Part shown: piece by piece, positions 17,415 through 24,579 of the stretch | Numbering within the stretch: the stretch's first letter is position 1 | How the letters are laid out: each line of letters opens with the position of its first letter | From: JBBIGV01 sp037447335 | GTDB taxonomy: Bacteria > Bacteroidota > Ignavibacteria > Ignavibacteriales > Ignavibacteriaceae | Assembly (NCBI GenBank): GCA_037447335.1 | Contig: JBBIGV010000054.1 | Location: 1-24,943 of the forward strand | Reading direction: 5' to 3' | Length of the DNA stretch: 24,943 nt | The notes under the pieces: model-generated | Databases searched by the model: none | Told to the model about the DNA's origin: nothing | The model's input: the letters and a program-made list of their open reading frames with translations, nothing else | Translations under genes and position numbers: made by a program

Positions 17415-18962
17415 TTGGAAACTATTGAAACTACCTTAGGACAGGTGAACATAGCTTCGATAATAATTTTCTTTGCTTTCGTGGCAATTACCTTAAGCAT
17501 AACTTATTGGGCTGCAAAAAAAACTAAAACCACATCAGAATTTTATGCGGCTGACAGAAACATTTCCGGCTTTCAAAACGGATTAGCACTATCAGGCGAT
17601 TACATGAGCGCAGCTTCCTTTTTAGGAATTGCAGGAATGGTTTCATTAAAAGGTTATGACGGCTTGATTTATTCAATTGGATTTTTAGTCGGCTGGCCCC
17701 TCGTGATGTTTTTGATTGCTGAACCGTTAAGAAACCTCGGCAAGTTTACATTTGCTGATGTTGTCGCCTTCCGGTTGAAACAAAAACCAGTAAGAATTGC
17801 CTCGTCGGTTGGTTCGTTAATGACAATTGTATTCTATCTTATCGCTCAGATGGTTGGAGCCGGTGCATTAATTAATATTTTATTTGGCTTACCCTATGAA
17901 GTCGCTGTTATAATTGTAGGTCTTGTAATGATCTCTTATGTTCTTTTTGGAGGAATGCTGGCAACTACCTGGGTGCAGATAATAAAAGCAGTTTTGCTTT
18001 TATCCGGCGCTACGTTTCTTGTAATTATGACACTTGCAAGTTTTGGTATGAATCCCGTCGTCCTTTTTGAACAGGCAGCCGCAAAATATGGCGATGCTGT
18101 TCTTTCACCCGGCGGGTTTGTAACTAATCCGTGGGATGCCATATCGCTGGGTATTGCTTTAATTTTAGGAACTGCCGGACTGCCTCATATATTAATGAGA
18201 TTCTTTACAGTACCGGATGCTAAACAAGCACGAAAGTCTGTTTTTCTTGCAACCGGATTTATTGGTTATTTTTACATCTTAACTTTTATTATAGGTTTCG
18301 GTGCAATGGTTTTAGTTGGACAGGATGTCGTGAGTTATTTTGACAAGGGAGGGAACATGGCTGCTTTGTTATTAGCAGAATCTGTAGGCGGACAATTCTT
18401 CCTCGGATTTATTGCCGCTGTTGCCTTTGCTACTATTCTTGCCGTGGTTGCTGGGTTAACGCTTTCAGGCGCTTCAACTTTATCACACGATCTCTACGTT
18501 AGTGTAATTAAAAAAGGAAAGACTGACGAAGCAGGTGAAGTAAGAGTTGCAAGAATTTCTACCTTATTGATCGGGGTTCTTGCAATCATACTCGGACTTA
18601 CATTTAAAGGTCAGAATGTTGCATTTATGGTTGGTCTTGCCTTTGCAATCGCAGCAAGCTCTAACTTTCCATCGCTGTTACTATCAATTTTATGGAAAAA
18701 ATTTACAACCCGCGGTGCAGTTGCCAGCATACTTACAGGAGCTGCTTTATCAGTACTCCTGATAATCTTAAGCCCTACTGTTTGGGTTGATATAATAGGT
18801 AATGAGTCTGCGATTTTCCCATGGAAAAATCCTGCTCTGATTTCTATGAGCGCTGCTTTTTTAGCCGCATACATAGTATCAAAGCTAACCAAAGAACCGG
18901 GCGCAGAAGAAAAGTTTGAGGATGAAAAGCTTCGGACATACCTTGGGGTTGGTTCAGAATAA
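17415..18962 (+). CDS. actP: ActP-like sodium:solute (acetate-type) symporter
   Basis: 515 residues, polytopic, with about 13 membrane segments and the sodium:solute symporter signatures: EFYAADRNISGFQNGLALSG and GDYMSAASFLGIAG near the N-terminus, GTAGLPHILMRFFTVPD in the middle, and ASTLSHDLYVSV later, all characteristic of the acetate/glycolate (ActP) branch. Start is TTG 17415, with AGGAG 7-10 bases upstream. It probably imports acetate or a similar short monocarboxylate across the inner membrane with a cation. It follows the DUF485 gene, the typical yjcH-actP pair. The exact substrate cannot be read. It is 30 residues shorter than E. coli ActP, with no N-terminal signal sequence. Intact. 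Confidence 0.9.
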   Translation: METIETTLGQVNIASIIIFFAFVAITLSITYWAAKKTKTTSEFYAADRNISGFQNGLALSGDYMSAASFLGIAGMVSLKGYDGLIYSIGFLVGWPLVMFLIAEPLRNLGKFTFADVVAFRLKQKPVRIASSVGSLMTIVFYLIAQMVGAGALINILFGLPYEVAVIIVGLVMISYVLFGGMLATTWVQIIKAVLLLSGATFLVIMTLASFGMNPVVLFEQAAAKYGDAVLSPGGFVTNPWDAISLGIALILGTAGLPHILMRFFTVPDAKQARKSVFLATGFIGYFYILTFIIGFGAMVLVGQDVVSYFDKGGNMAALLLAESVGGQFFLGFIAAVAFATILAVVAGLTLSGASTLSHDLYVSVIKKGKTDEAGEVRVARISTLLIGVLAIILGLTFKGQNVAFMVGLAFAIAASSNFPSLLLSILWKKFTTRGAVASILTGAALSVLLIILSPTVWVDIIGNESAIFPWKNPALISMSAAFLAAYIVSKLTKEPGAEEKFEDEKLRTYLGVGSE

Positions 18963-18974
18963 TAATCAGAATTT

Positions 18975-18992
18975 AAAACCCTTTGGGGTTTT
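18975..18992 (+). terminator. Stem-loop after actP
   Basis: AAAACCC (18975-18981) and GGGTTTT (18986-18992) form a perfect 7-bp stem with loop TTTG, 13 bases after the actP stop. The T-run is only four long, so termination may be partial, letting some transcription into the porin gene 57 bases later. Confidence 0.55.
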
Positions 18993-19048
18993 CATCTTTA
19001 TTCGATGCATTAAGCACCGGGGGTTTATGTTTAGAAAGGCAAGCTGAA

Positions 19049-20266
19049 ATGAAAAGATTGTTGCTGTTACTTCTGTTCACATCAACTATTTTGATTGCAC
19101 AAGCAGATAAGGAATCATTCGATTTTACAATTTCTGGATTCATTAAAACTGATTTGATGTATGATACCCGCCAAACTGTTTCGATACGGGAAGGACATTT
19201 TCTTCTATATCCTCTAAATGAGGAAACAGATGCAAACGGAAATGATATAAATAACAAATCATCATTCAATATTCTTTCTATACAAACAAGACTTAACGGA
19301 AAGATAACCGGACCGGATGCTATTGGAGCTAAAACTTCCGGTGTTATTGAAGGCGAATTTTTTGGAACCTCCGATGCCGATATAAACGGATTCAGACTGC
19401 GGCACGCGTTTGTAAAACTTGACTGGAAAAATACTTCGATGCTTGTCGGACAAACGTGGCATCCTATGTTTATTACCGATATGTTTCCCGGCGTTGTTTC
19501 ATTCAATACCGGCGTGCCTTGTCAACCGTTCTCCAGAAATCCACAGGTCAGGTTTACTCATTCTATAAACAAAATAAAGTTGATTGCTGTTGCCGCCGGT
19601 CAGCGGGATTTTTCAACCAACGGTCCGAATGGTTTTACCTCAACATATCTGCGCAATGCAGTCGTACCGAATTTACATGCACAGGTTCAGTATTCCGGTG
19701 ATGGTCTGTTTGGTGGAATCGGGCTGGATTATAAAAAGGTAACCCCCAGAATAGTTTCAACAAAAAATATAAGAACTGATAAGTCAATTTCTTCATTAGC
19801 TTTTACGGGTTTCGCTAAAATTAATATTGAACCGGTTACATTTAAATTTCAGGGTGTTTATGGCGGCAATCTTACCGATCATATTATGCTTGGCGGGTAC
19901 GCTGTTAAATCTTTAGATACACTTACCGGTGTTGAAGAATATACTGCGTTGAAGTGCTTTTCAGTTTGGGGAGAAATATCCGCCGGTAAAAATATTGAGT
20001 ATGCGGTTTTTGCAGGTTATACGAAAAATCTTGGCGCGGCAGATAACATTGTTGGCGCGTATTACGGGCGCGGAACTAATATCGAAAATGTGTTTCGTGT
20101 TTCGCCAAGAGTTCAGTTTAATTTCAGTAAAACAAGAATCTCAACAGAATTAGAGTATACAACAGCGGCATACGGTAAGACTGTTAATACTAACAAAGGC
20201 AAAGTTGAAAACGTAAAGAATTTTTCTAATATCCGGCTGCTCGCAGCAGTTTTTTATTTCTTTTAA
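19049..20266 (+). CDS. Porin-like outer-membrane protein
   Basis: The frame opens earlier, but the ATG at 19049 gives a good signal peptide (MKRLLLLLLFTSTILIAQA), so I place the start there: 405 residues. The mature part begins ESFDFTISGFIKTDLMYDTR and contains FRLRHAFVKLDWKNTSMLVGQTWHPMF, a layout typical of Bacteroidota trimeric-porin-like proteins (external-helix strand pairs with a GQxWHP turn). It ends LLAAVFYFF, with an aromatic terminus as in barrel proteins. The position after DUF485-ActP suggests outer-membrane entry for the same substrate. There is no strong Shine-Dalgarno. Intact. Confidence 0.75.
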   Translation: MKRLLLLLLFTSTILIAQADKESFDFTISGFIKTDLMYDTRQTVSIREGHFLLYPLNEETDANGNDINNKSSFNILSIQTRLNGKITGPDAIGAKTSGVIEGEFFGTSDADINGFRLRHAFVKLDWKNTSMLVGQTWHPMFITDMFPGVVSFNTGVPCQPFSRNPQVRFTHSINKIKLIAVAAGQRDFSTNGPNGFTSTYLRNAVVPNLHAQVQYSGDGLFGGIGLDYKKVTPRIVSTKNIRTDKSISSLAFTGFAKINIEPVTFKFQGVYGGNLTDHIMLGGYAVKSLDTLTGVEEYTALKCFSVWGEISAGKNIEYAVFAGYTKNLGAADNIVGAYYGRGTNIENVFRVSPRVQFNFSKTRISTELEYTTAAYGKTVNTNKGKVENVKNFSNIRLLAAVFYFF

Positions 20267-20380
20267 TGAAGACAGATATTATATCAACATAATTCTTCTC
20301 AGTGTCTTTAATTGATTTGCTTAAGCAATGATGCAAAAACAACAAGCCTCATTTTTATCTTAACATAGCAGAAATAACTC

Positions 20381-21316
20381 TTACGAAAGCAGGTAATAGT
20401 TGATCTGCAATTCCTCATTCGCTTTCCATATAAGCCAACCTTCACCGGCTTTCTCATAATTCTCATCGAACATTTCAACTTTAATCCAGTTTGCTTTTAT
20501 CATCACCGGGACAAGGATAGAATAGCTGATACCTTTTACCGGGGAAGCATTTTCTAAAGGTTTAACTCTTGTTAAATTACGTTCCGGGTCTTTCGGTTCG
20601 AAGGAGTGAACTTGTAAAAGGAATTCACTCCAGAATAAAACTTTTGCGTCAGCAGATAAAATCCATGCAGTAAGACTAGATTCGCGGTTCACTTCAACTT
20701 CAACCCAATCTCTGCTGAGCGAAATAGCTTTAAGATAGAGAATATCATAATCAAGCTTTAAATGCTCAGGATAAAACCATGGCGGCGCATAGCTTATATC
20801 GTAATGATGATGTTCTGTTCGGGCAAAAACCAGGCTGTCAATTGGTATATGATCAGCTTGGGTTTTATCAAATAGCGGCGATTGATAGAAGTATAATTTG
20901 TTCCTGTTGTAAAAATCGGGTTTAACCATACCTATACCAGGCTGCTCTTCACCGGCATTTTTTATTTTTTTATTTATGAGAGTTGATAAAGACGATCGAA
21001 TCTCTGTAGGATTAAGATCAGGCGGTGTTTGCTGTTCATTTTTACTTTCAATTTGCATAAAACGAAATAACAGCCATATTATCGGAAGCAGATTGAGCAA
21101 AGCGAGTATGATTACTATTTTTTTTAGCCGCTTTGGTTCAATTTTGTTCATAATAAAAAATGCAATAATTACAGTAAGCAGCGCTCCGACTACCCCGTTG
21201 AAAAGAATAGCTGCAGGACCTTCAAGTCCTGTTCCGGCAGGTAAAGTTACAATTCCGAACCATAGCCCGACAAAGAATCCGGTAATAGCAGCGATGAACA
21301 CAAAAACCATTTTCAT
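20381..21316 (-). CDS. Membrane-anchored protein of unknown function
   Basis: 311 residues. Three hydrophobic segments fill the first 90 residues (FVFIAAITGFFVGLWFGIV, ILFNGVVGALLTVIIAFFIM, IVIILALLNLLPIIWLLF). The remaining 220 residues form a soluble region with beta-like segments such as DWVEVEVNRESSLTAWIL and ANWIKVEMFDENYEKAGEGW, which look like two SH3-like repeats of the kind used in envelope proteins. A histidine triplet EHHHYD lies near residue 168. AGGAAA precedes the start. It is convergent with the porin gene and appears monocistronic. I do not recognise the family. Confidence 0.6.
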   Translation of the reverse strand: MKMVFVFIAAITGFFVGLWFGIVTLPAGTGLEGPAAILFNGVVGALLTVIIAFFIMNKIEPKRLKKIVIILALLNLLPIIWLLFRFMQIESKNEQQTPPDLNPTEIRSSLSTLINKKIKNAGEEQPGIGMVKPDFYNRNKLYFYQSPLFDKTQADHIPIDSLVFARTEHHHYDISYAPPWFYPEHLKLDYDILYLKAISLSRDWVEVEVNRESSLTAWILSADAKVLFWSEFLLQVHSFEPKDPERNLTRVKPLENASPVKGISYSILVPVMIKANWIKVEMFDENYEKAGEGWLIWKANEELQINYYLLS

Positions 21317-21383
21317 TTATTTCCTGCGTGATAAGTGATTAAGAAATTTCAAGATGAATTCACCTAAGTTTATTGTTATATAA

Positions 21384-21406
21384 AGGATTTTGTTTAATAA
21401 AATCCT
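21384..21406 (-). terminator. Stem-loop downstream of the DUF3592 locus
   Basis: AGGATTTT (21384-21391) and AAAATCCT (21399-21406) form a perfect 8-bp stem with a 7-base loop. On the minus strand it is followed by a short T-rich stretch, so it is a weak terminator candidate for the DUF3592 locus transcribed towards it. Confidence 0.4.
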
Positions 21407-21443
21407 CGTGATCGCAAATTTCTGAAAGCGATAATTTGTTTAT

Positions 21444-21554
21444 TCAAATTTTTGACTGAATCCCGCCTGCAATATTAACTGCAATTGCTCTTTCATCTGC
21501 ATTTATGATAAGCGGAAGATGTTGATTTGTAAACAATATTTTTTCTGATCGCAT
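21444..21554 (-). CDS. 36-residue ORF or gene fragment after the DUF3592 locus
   Basis: ATG at 21554 begins 5 bases after the stop of the DUF3592 frame (21560-21562). The product contains LFTNQHLPLIINADERAIAV then NIAGGIQSKI and ends at TGA 21444. The composition (balanced hydrophobic and charged, GG turn) looks like the C-terminal end of a folded protein more than random sequence. I do not recognise it; it may be a small gene or the residue of a longer one. Confidence 0.25.
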   Translation of the reverse strand: MRSEKILFTNQHLPLIINADERAIAVNIAGGIQSKI

Positions 21555-21559
21555 CTTAT

Positions 21560-22348
21560 TTATTCAATTTCCTCAAAGAATTTTTTCAATTTTTTCGGAA
21601 AAAAATCCAGCAGCAGAGCCTGTTCAGGCGCGTTAGGATCATAAACCTGCTTCTCTTTTTCTTCATCTTCAAGTGAATGCGGTTTATGAGATTTACAAAC
21701 TGTAGTATAAGTATTTCCGTCGCCGGCTGTAAACGAAAGTTAAGTTTGTAAACAGTTTGATTATTTATTTTTACAGACGTAGGTTCTTTATTTAACAATG
21801 TCCCGTGTGCCAATTCACCAACCTGTAAAAGATAGATTTTTTTTTCCAAAAACTAAAAATCCCAAGCCTGTCAGAAGGAACGGAACCATAACAAGTAAGA
21901 TCTAAGGTTCAAATTCAGCGGATCTCATCCCTTTAATCCGCGAAATGGCTGGTTCATCTGCCGAGTATTTTATTTCAACCGTGCTGCCTGCGTCAAAATA
22001 CATTTTTTCGCTATATGATTTACCGAAATGAACCGTTCCATCCGGCAGACGGTATTCAAAATGGAAGGCATAAACAGCGCGATCATTAATGCTAGTATTT
22101 ATGCGTTCAACCCTTGTTACGATTCCATCAATTGAAGGAGAGTCTTTCCCGGGCTCAGCAAATCTTACAAATGATGAAGAGACCGCAAAAAAGATCAGGG
22201 AGAAAAGAAAAAAGATCCATCCAAATATTGTCTGAAAGTTCCCGAAAATGATACCCCGTTTTACGCTGGCAGGAACAATGCGTTTATGCATGTAACTAAA
22301 GTATGCCATCATTGCAGACCATTTGTTTGTGGTAATTAATATTCTCAT
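21560..22348 (-). pseudogene. DUF3592-type membrane protein with three lesions
   Basis: The first segment (22348-21902, 148 residues) has a membrane helix (FGWIFFLFSLIFFAVSSSF), the DUF3592 beta module (DGIVTRVERINTSINDRAVY, AFHFEYRLPDGTVHFGKSY) and SRIKGMRSAEFEP, ending at TAG. The same frame continues past the TAG into a second helix (ILLVMVPFLLTGLGFLVFGKK). After a run of eight A the frame shifts to YLLQVGELAHGTLLNKEPTS and INNQTVYKLNF, and shifts again to FTAGDGNTYTTVCKSHKPH and DPNAPEQALLLDFFPKKL, ending at TAA 21560-21562. So there is one nonsense codon and two frameshifts. Restored, it would be about 262 residues with two copies of the module. The family's role is unknown. Clearly a pseudogene. 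Confidence 0.85.
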
Positions 22349-22514
22349 AACTAAGATAATTACTACTGCTGAAATGAAAAATAATTTTTTAAACTACTGA
22401 CATTTCTATTGTGCTAATACAAATTTCAGTGTTTATCGTTTCATAAGCGGAGTGAGAGGATGGATTTACTGAGGGAATGGCATACAAGGAACTAAATCAT
22501 ACAACAAAGAAAAC

Positions 22515-22543
22515 AAAAAACGCAGAAATTTTCTCCTGCGGTT
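22515..22543 (-). terminator. Intrinsic terminator of the nucleotidyltransferase locus
   Basis: On the minus strand CGCAG, loop GAGAAAATTT and CTGCG are followed by six T (22520-22515), about 23 bases after the stop at 22566. An AAA/TTT extension strengthens the stem. It is nearly identical to the terminator at 23904-23933. Confidence 0.7.
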
Positions 22544-22565
22544 TTAATAACAGTAAAAAACTAAT

Positions 22566-23009
22566 TTATTTTGTGAGGTTCTCAATATCATCAATATCAC
22601 GCGGGCGGCCTGTTGCTTTCTTATTCATTATCAGATCGTTAAGACTTATAAAGTTTACAGGCAAGCCATCAATTTCAATGGTTGACTTATTCTGAAAACA
22701 TTCGTCGAACATAACCCCATCGAGAGTATTCATAATATCGATTCTTACGGGAGGATAACCAAGCTGAATTAGGCTGCCGTCCTTGGTGAAGTCGGTGAGT
22801 TTAAGGTTATATGAGGAGAAACCGAAATCGTTTACACATTTAAGAATTCTCTTTGCATTTTCATCTGAATTATTACTCTACACATCAAGATCGCCAGTAT
22901 ATCTGGGATAACCATGAACACCCACAGCATATCCGCCAACTATGAGATACTCAACTTTGTTTATGGTTAGTAATTCTACAAACTCTTTGAAGTCCTGGTT
23001 GAATATCAT
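22566..23009 (-). pseudogene. Nucleotidyltransferase-fold protein with an amber codon
   Basis: ATG 23009 to TAA 22566 is a continuous 148-codon frame broken only by TAG at 22880-22878 (codon 44). Before it: VEYLIVGGYAVGVHGYPRYT, then GDLDV, the nucleotidyltransferase-superfamily helix-turn with the D-x-D metal site, where the next residue in relatives is usually Trp (TGG to TAG is one change). After it: VRIDIMNTLDGVMFDE with a third acidic site and NFISLNDLIMNKKATGRPRD ending DIDDIENLTK. This is the single-domain MNT/AbiEii-like type found in toxin-antitoxin and accessory loci. The start overlaps the 62-residue gene by about 60 bases in another frame. As read, only 43 residues are made. Confidence 0.8.
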
Positions 23010-23139
23010 TTTTAAATTTTATGTATTGTTGTCTTAGGAATTCAATTGCCTCAATTCGCTCTTGAGGTGTTTTCGTCATCCAGTAAGTATAATCGGATTG
23101 TTTATCTTTAATTGAAGTTATTTTAAGTACTTTTTCCAT
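22951..23139 (-). CDS. 62-residue partner of the nucleotidyltransferase
   Basis: Begins MEKVLKITSIKDKQSDYTYW and continues MTKTPQERIEAIEFLRQQYI, a small basic protein with an amphipathic helix. Proteins of this kind are, to my recollection, commonly encoded just before nucleotidyltransferases like the one here. The two overlap by about 60 bases in different frames, the geometry of a coupled pair. It may be the regulatory (antitoxin-like) half of a toxin-antitoxin-type module; this is inference. No Shine-Dalgarno is evident. Intact. Confidence 0.6.
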   Translation of the reverse strand: MEKVLKITSIKDKQSDYTYWMTKTPQERIEAIEFLRQQYIKFKNDIQPGLQRVCRITNHKQS

Positions 23140-23297
23140 AGTTCAATTTACAAAAAACCACTGAAGTTCTCTCCTACGCTTAAATAGATTTTAATTATCA
23201 ACTATCCGGAATCAAGCATTAAGTATCCCCGTCTTCTTCTTTCAGACTTTCGTCTACACAAAAGTTTCGCCGGACAAGTTGCCGAGGCAAGCAGCAT

Positions 23298-23405
23298 TTA
23301 TTTACTAAACACCAGCTTTGCACATTCACCAACGTTAACTTTTATAGTATCACCATCACTAAAATTACCTGCAAGCAATTCCTGCGAAAGAGGATTAACA
23401 AGGGG
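23298..23405 (-). pseudogene. Vestigial ClpB C-terminal tail, copy 1
   Basis: The minus strand encodes LVNPLSQELLAGNFSDGDTI followed by KVNVGECAKLVFSK and TAA (23298-23300). This is the last 35 residues or so of ClpB-type AAA+ disaggregases (pattern NPL..ILAG.F.DGDTIKV). Upstream, homology stops within about 5 bases of the hicA stop (23408-23410), so nothing else of the gene is here. It is a recombination relic or 3' fragment, not functional alone. Confidence 0.65.
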
Positions 23406-23407
23406 TA

Positions 23408-23626
23408 TTATTTCAGCAGCTCGATCAACTTTTCTTTTGTGAGTCCGCATTGCTTCAAAATGCCCAGCAATGTTCCTTTGGAAAGATCGGTGTGGAGAGG
23501 AACGACGGTTCTGAAGGTTCCCTTACTCAAACTAACGTGACTTCCCTTTTGTCTTACAATTTGAAATTCAACACGCTCAAGGGCTTTAATTAATTCTTTA
23601 CCTGATAGGACAGGGAGCTTAGCCAT
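23408..23626 (-). CDS. hicA: HicA-type toxin (mRNA interferase)
   Basis: 72 residues of the HicA/YcfA dsRBD-like family: SGKELIKALERVEFQIVRQK, then GSHVSL with the catalytic His30, then TVVPLHTDLSKGTLLGILKQ and a short C-terminal helix. HicA toxins cleave mRNA on starvation or when freed from HicB. It overlaps hicB by 8 bases (23619-23626: ATGGCTAA), so the pair is translationally coupled. Full length and with its key His, so probably active. It is followed after its stop by a ClpB tail relic. Confidence 0.9.
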   Translation of the reverse strand: MAKLPVLSGKELIKALERVEFQIVRQKGSHVSLSKGTFRTVVPLHTDLSKGTLLGILKQCGLTKEKLIELLK

Positions 23627-23840
23627 TTACAGCTACTTCGAAAGGATAGAAAATTATCTCGTTGTCTGAGCCGGGATAATCACCCTGTTCAAAGCTTTCA
23701 AGATACAATTCTACAGCTTCTTTAAGGTTTGATTGAGCCTCTTCTATTGTCCTTCCCTGGCTCACTACATCAAGTTCAACACAATGAGCTACATACCACT
23801 TTTCTTCTTTGTTTATTACCGCAGTGAATTTCTTTTTCAT
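23619..23840 (-). CDS. hicB: HicB-type antitoxin
   Basis: 73 residues with the partial RNase-H-like HicB fold: FTAVINKEEKWYVAHCVELD, then VVSQGRTIEEAQSNLKEAVE and LYLESFEQGDYPG. This is the short form without a C-terminal DNA-binding (ribbon-helix-helix or HTH) domain. It neutralises HicA by binding it. It is encoded first, with the toxin gene overlapping its end, an arrangement common for hicBA. No clear Shine-Dalgarno; the upstream 290 bases hold a terminator and low-complexity repeats but no obvious operator. Confidence 0.88.
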   Translation of the reverse strand: MKKKFTAVINKEEKWYVAHCVELDVVSQGRTIEEAQSNLKEAVELYLESFEQGDYPGSDNEIIFYPFEVAVNG

Positions 23841-23903
23841 TTTATTTCAGGATTTTAACTGAATCCAAAATATGAAAATATTATTTAACAATAAAGGTAT
23901 AGC

Positions 23904-23933
23904 AAAAAACCGCAGTAGTTTTCTCCTGCGGTT
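23904..23933 (-). terminator. Intrinsic terminator between the DUF433 gene and hicBA
   Basis: On the minus strand AACCGCAG (23933-23926), a 10-base loop GAGAAAACTA and CTGCGGTT (23915-23908) form a perfect 8-bp stem followed by a T run. It ends transcription from the DUF433 gene. The sequence is nearly the same as the terminator at 22515-22543. Confidence 0.7.
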
Positions 23934-23945
23934 AAATTGTTTTCA

Positions 23946-23972
23946 GGCATCCGGTATCCTGCATCCTGCATT
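23946..23972. repeat. Short direct repeats (ATCC-GGT/TGC units)
   Basis: GCATCCGGTATCCTGCATCCTGCATT holds three imperfect copies of an ATCCNGNTGC-like unit. The rest of 23941-24127 shows no gene I can support. Confidence 0.4.
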
Positions 23973-24127
23973 AGCAGCGATGGCAACTTTACGCTTCTTG
24001 ATTTCACTTCAGCAATAAAAGTTTGGAAGAACAATAAAAAGTATTGATATTTTAATCTTATCATCTCTTAGTGCGTTTTTATATTGTAAATATTTTTAGA
24101 ATAAAGCTCATTTTTAATTTCTGATTC

Positions 24128-24328
24128 TTAATTTGTTGTCCTGGTAAACAGCAAAGCTGCTTTGATGTCGTCTTGCTCCAATTCGGGGAAATCCTCAAGT
24201 ATTTCTTCTTCTTTTAATCCTGCAACAAGTGCTTTAATTATCTGAACAATGCTTATTCTTAAACCTCTTATTGTAGGTTTCCCGGCTAAAACATCCGGGT
24301 TTATTTTTATTCTATCAAGGAGGTTCAT
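24128..24328 (-). CDS. DUF433 antitoxin-like protein
   Basis: 66 residues with the DUF433 pattern: NPDVLAGKPTIRGLRISIVQ, then LVAGLKEEEILEDFPELEQD and DIKAALLF. This fold is a winged-helix DNA-binding antitoxin, often paired with a PIN-like DUF5615 toxin encoded immediately downstream. Here the 287 bases downstream hold no such toxin, so it is an orphan. AAGGAAC lies before the ATG. Intact and of normal length. Confidence 0.85.
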   Translation of the reverse strand: MNLLDRIKINPDVLAGKPTIRGLRISIVQIIKALVAGLKEEEILEDFPELEQDDIKAALLFTRTTN

Positions 24329-24388
24329 AATTTGTTCCTTATATTTTTACCCCTTTATAATAATCATTCTTAAAGTAATTTACTAATA

Positions 24389-24515
24389 TTAAACCGCTTC
24401 TTCCTCTGGTAAAGCTTTATGGAAATCCAATTTGCCAACATTACCAACTGTAACTTTAATCGTATCTCCATCACAGATGTTACCGGCAAGCAATTACTGT
24501 GAAAGCGGAGTCATT
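24389..24515 (-). pseudogene. Vestigial ClpB C-terminal tail, copy 2
   Basis: The minus strand encodes TPLSQ-stop-LLAG, then (after one extra A in a T/A run near 24480) DGDTIKVTVGNVGKLDF followed by HKALPEEEAV and TAA (24389-24391). Nucleotide similarity to copy 1 is obvious but far from identical, and this copy keeps an acidic tail missing there. It contains one nonsense codon and one frameshift. No ClpB sequence follows upstream. Confidence 0.6.
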
Positions 24516-24579
24516 GTAATGCTTCAAGGGAAAAGTTACAATTAAGAAAAAATAATGTTTGTTAAATAAAGTCATTTAT

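Noticed and set aside
18973..19506. 177-residue minus-strand frame opposite the porin gene
   Set aside because: It is the antisense shadow of a gene with a clear signal peptide and barrel pattern; Ser/Pro-rich composition and no motif.
20317..20328. Perfect palindrome TTGCTTAAGCAA
   Set aside because: Twelve bases in an AT-rich spacer with no second copy or regulator nearby; expected by chance at this scale.
22477..22695. 72-residue plus-strand frame
   Set aside because: Antisense to the end of the nucleotidyltransferase and its terminator; no recognisable pattern.
23941..24127. CRISPR-like or toxin content in the spacer with ATCCTGC repeats
   Set aside because: Units are short, adjoining and imperfect, without spacers; no cas gene or toxin frame found.
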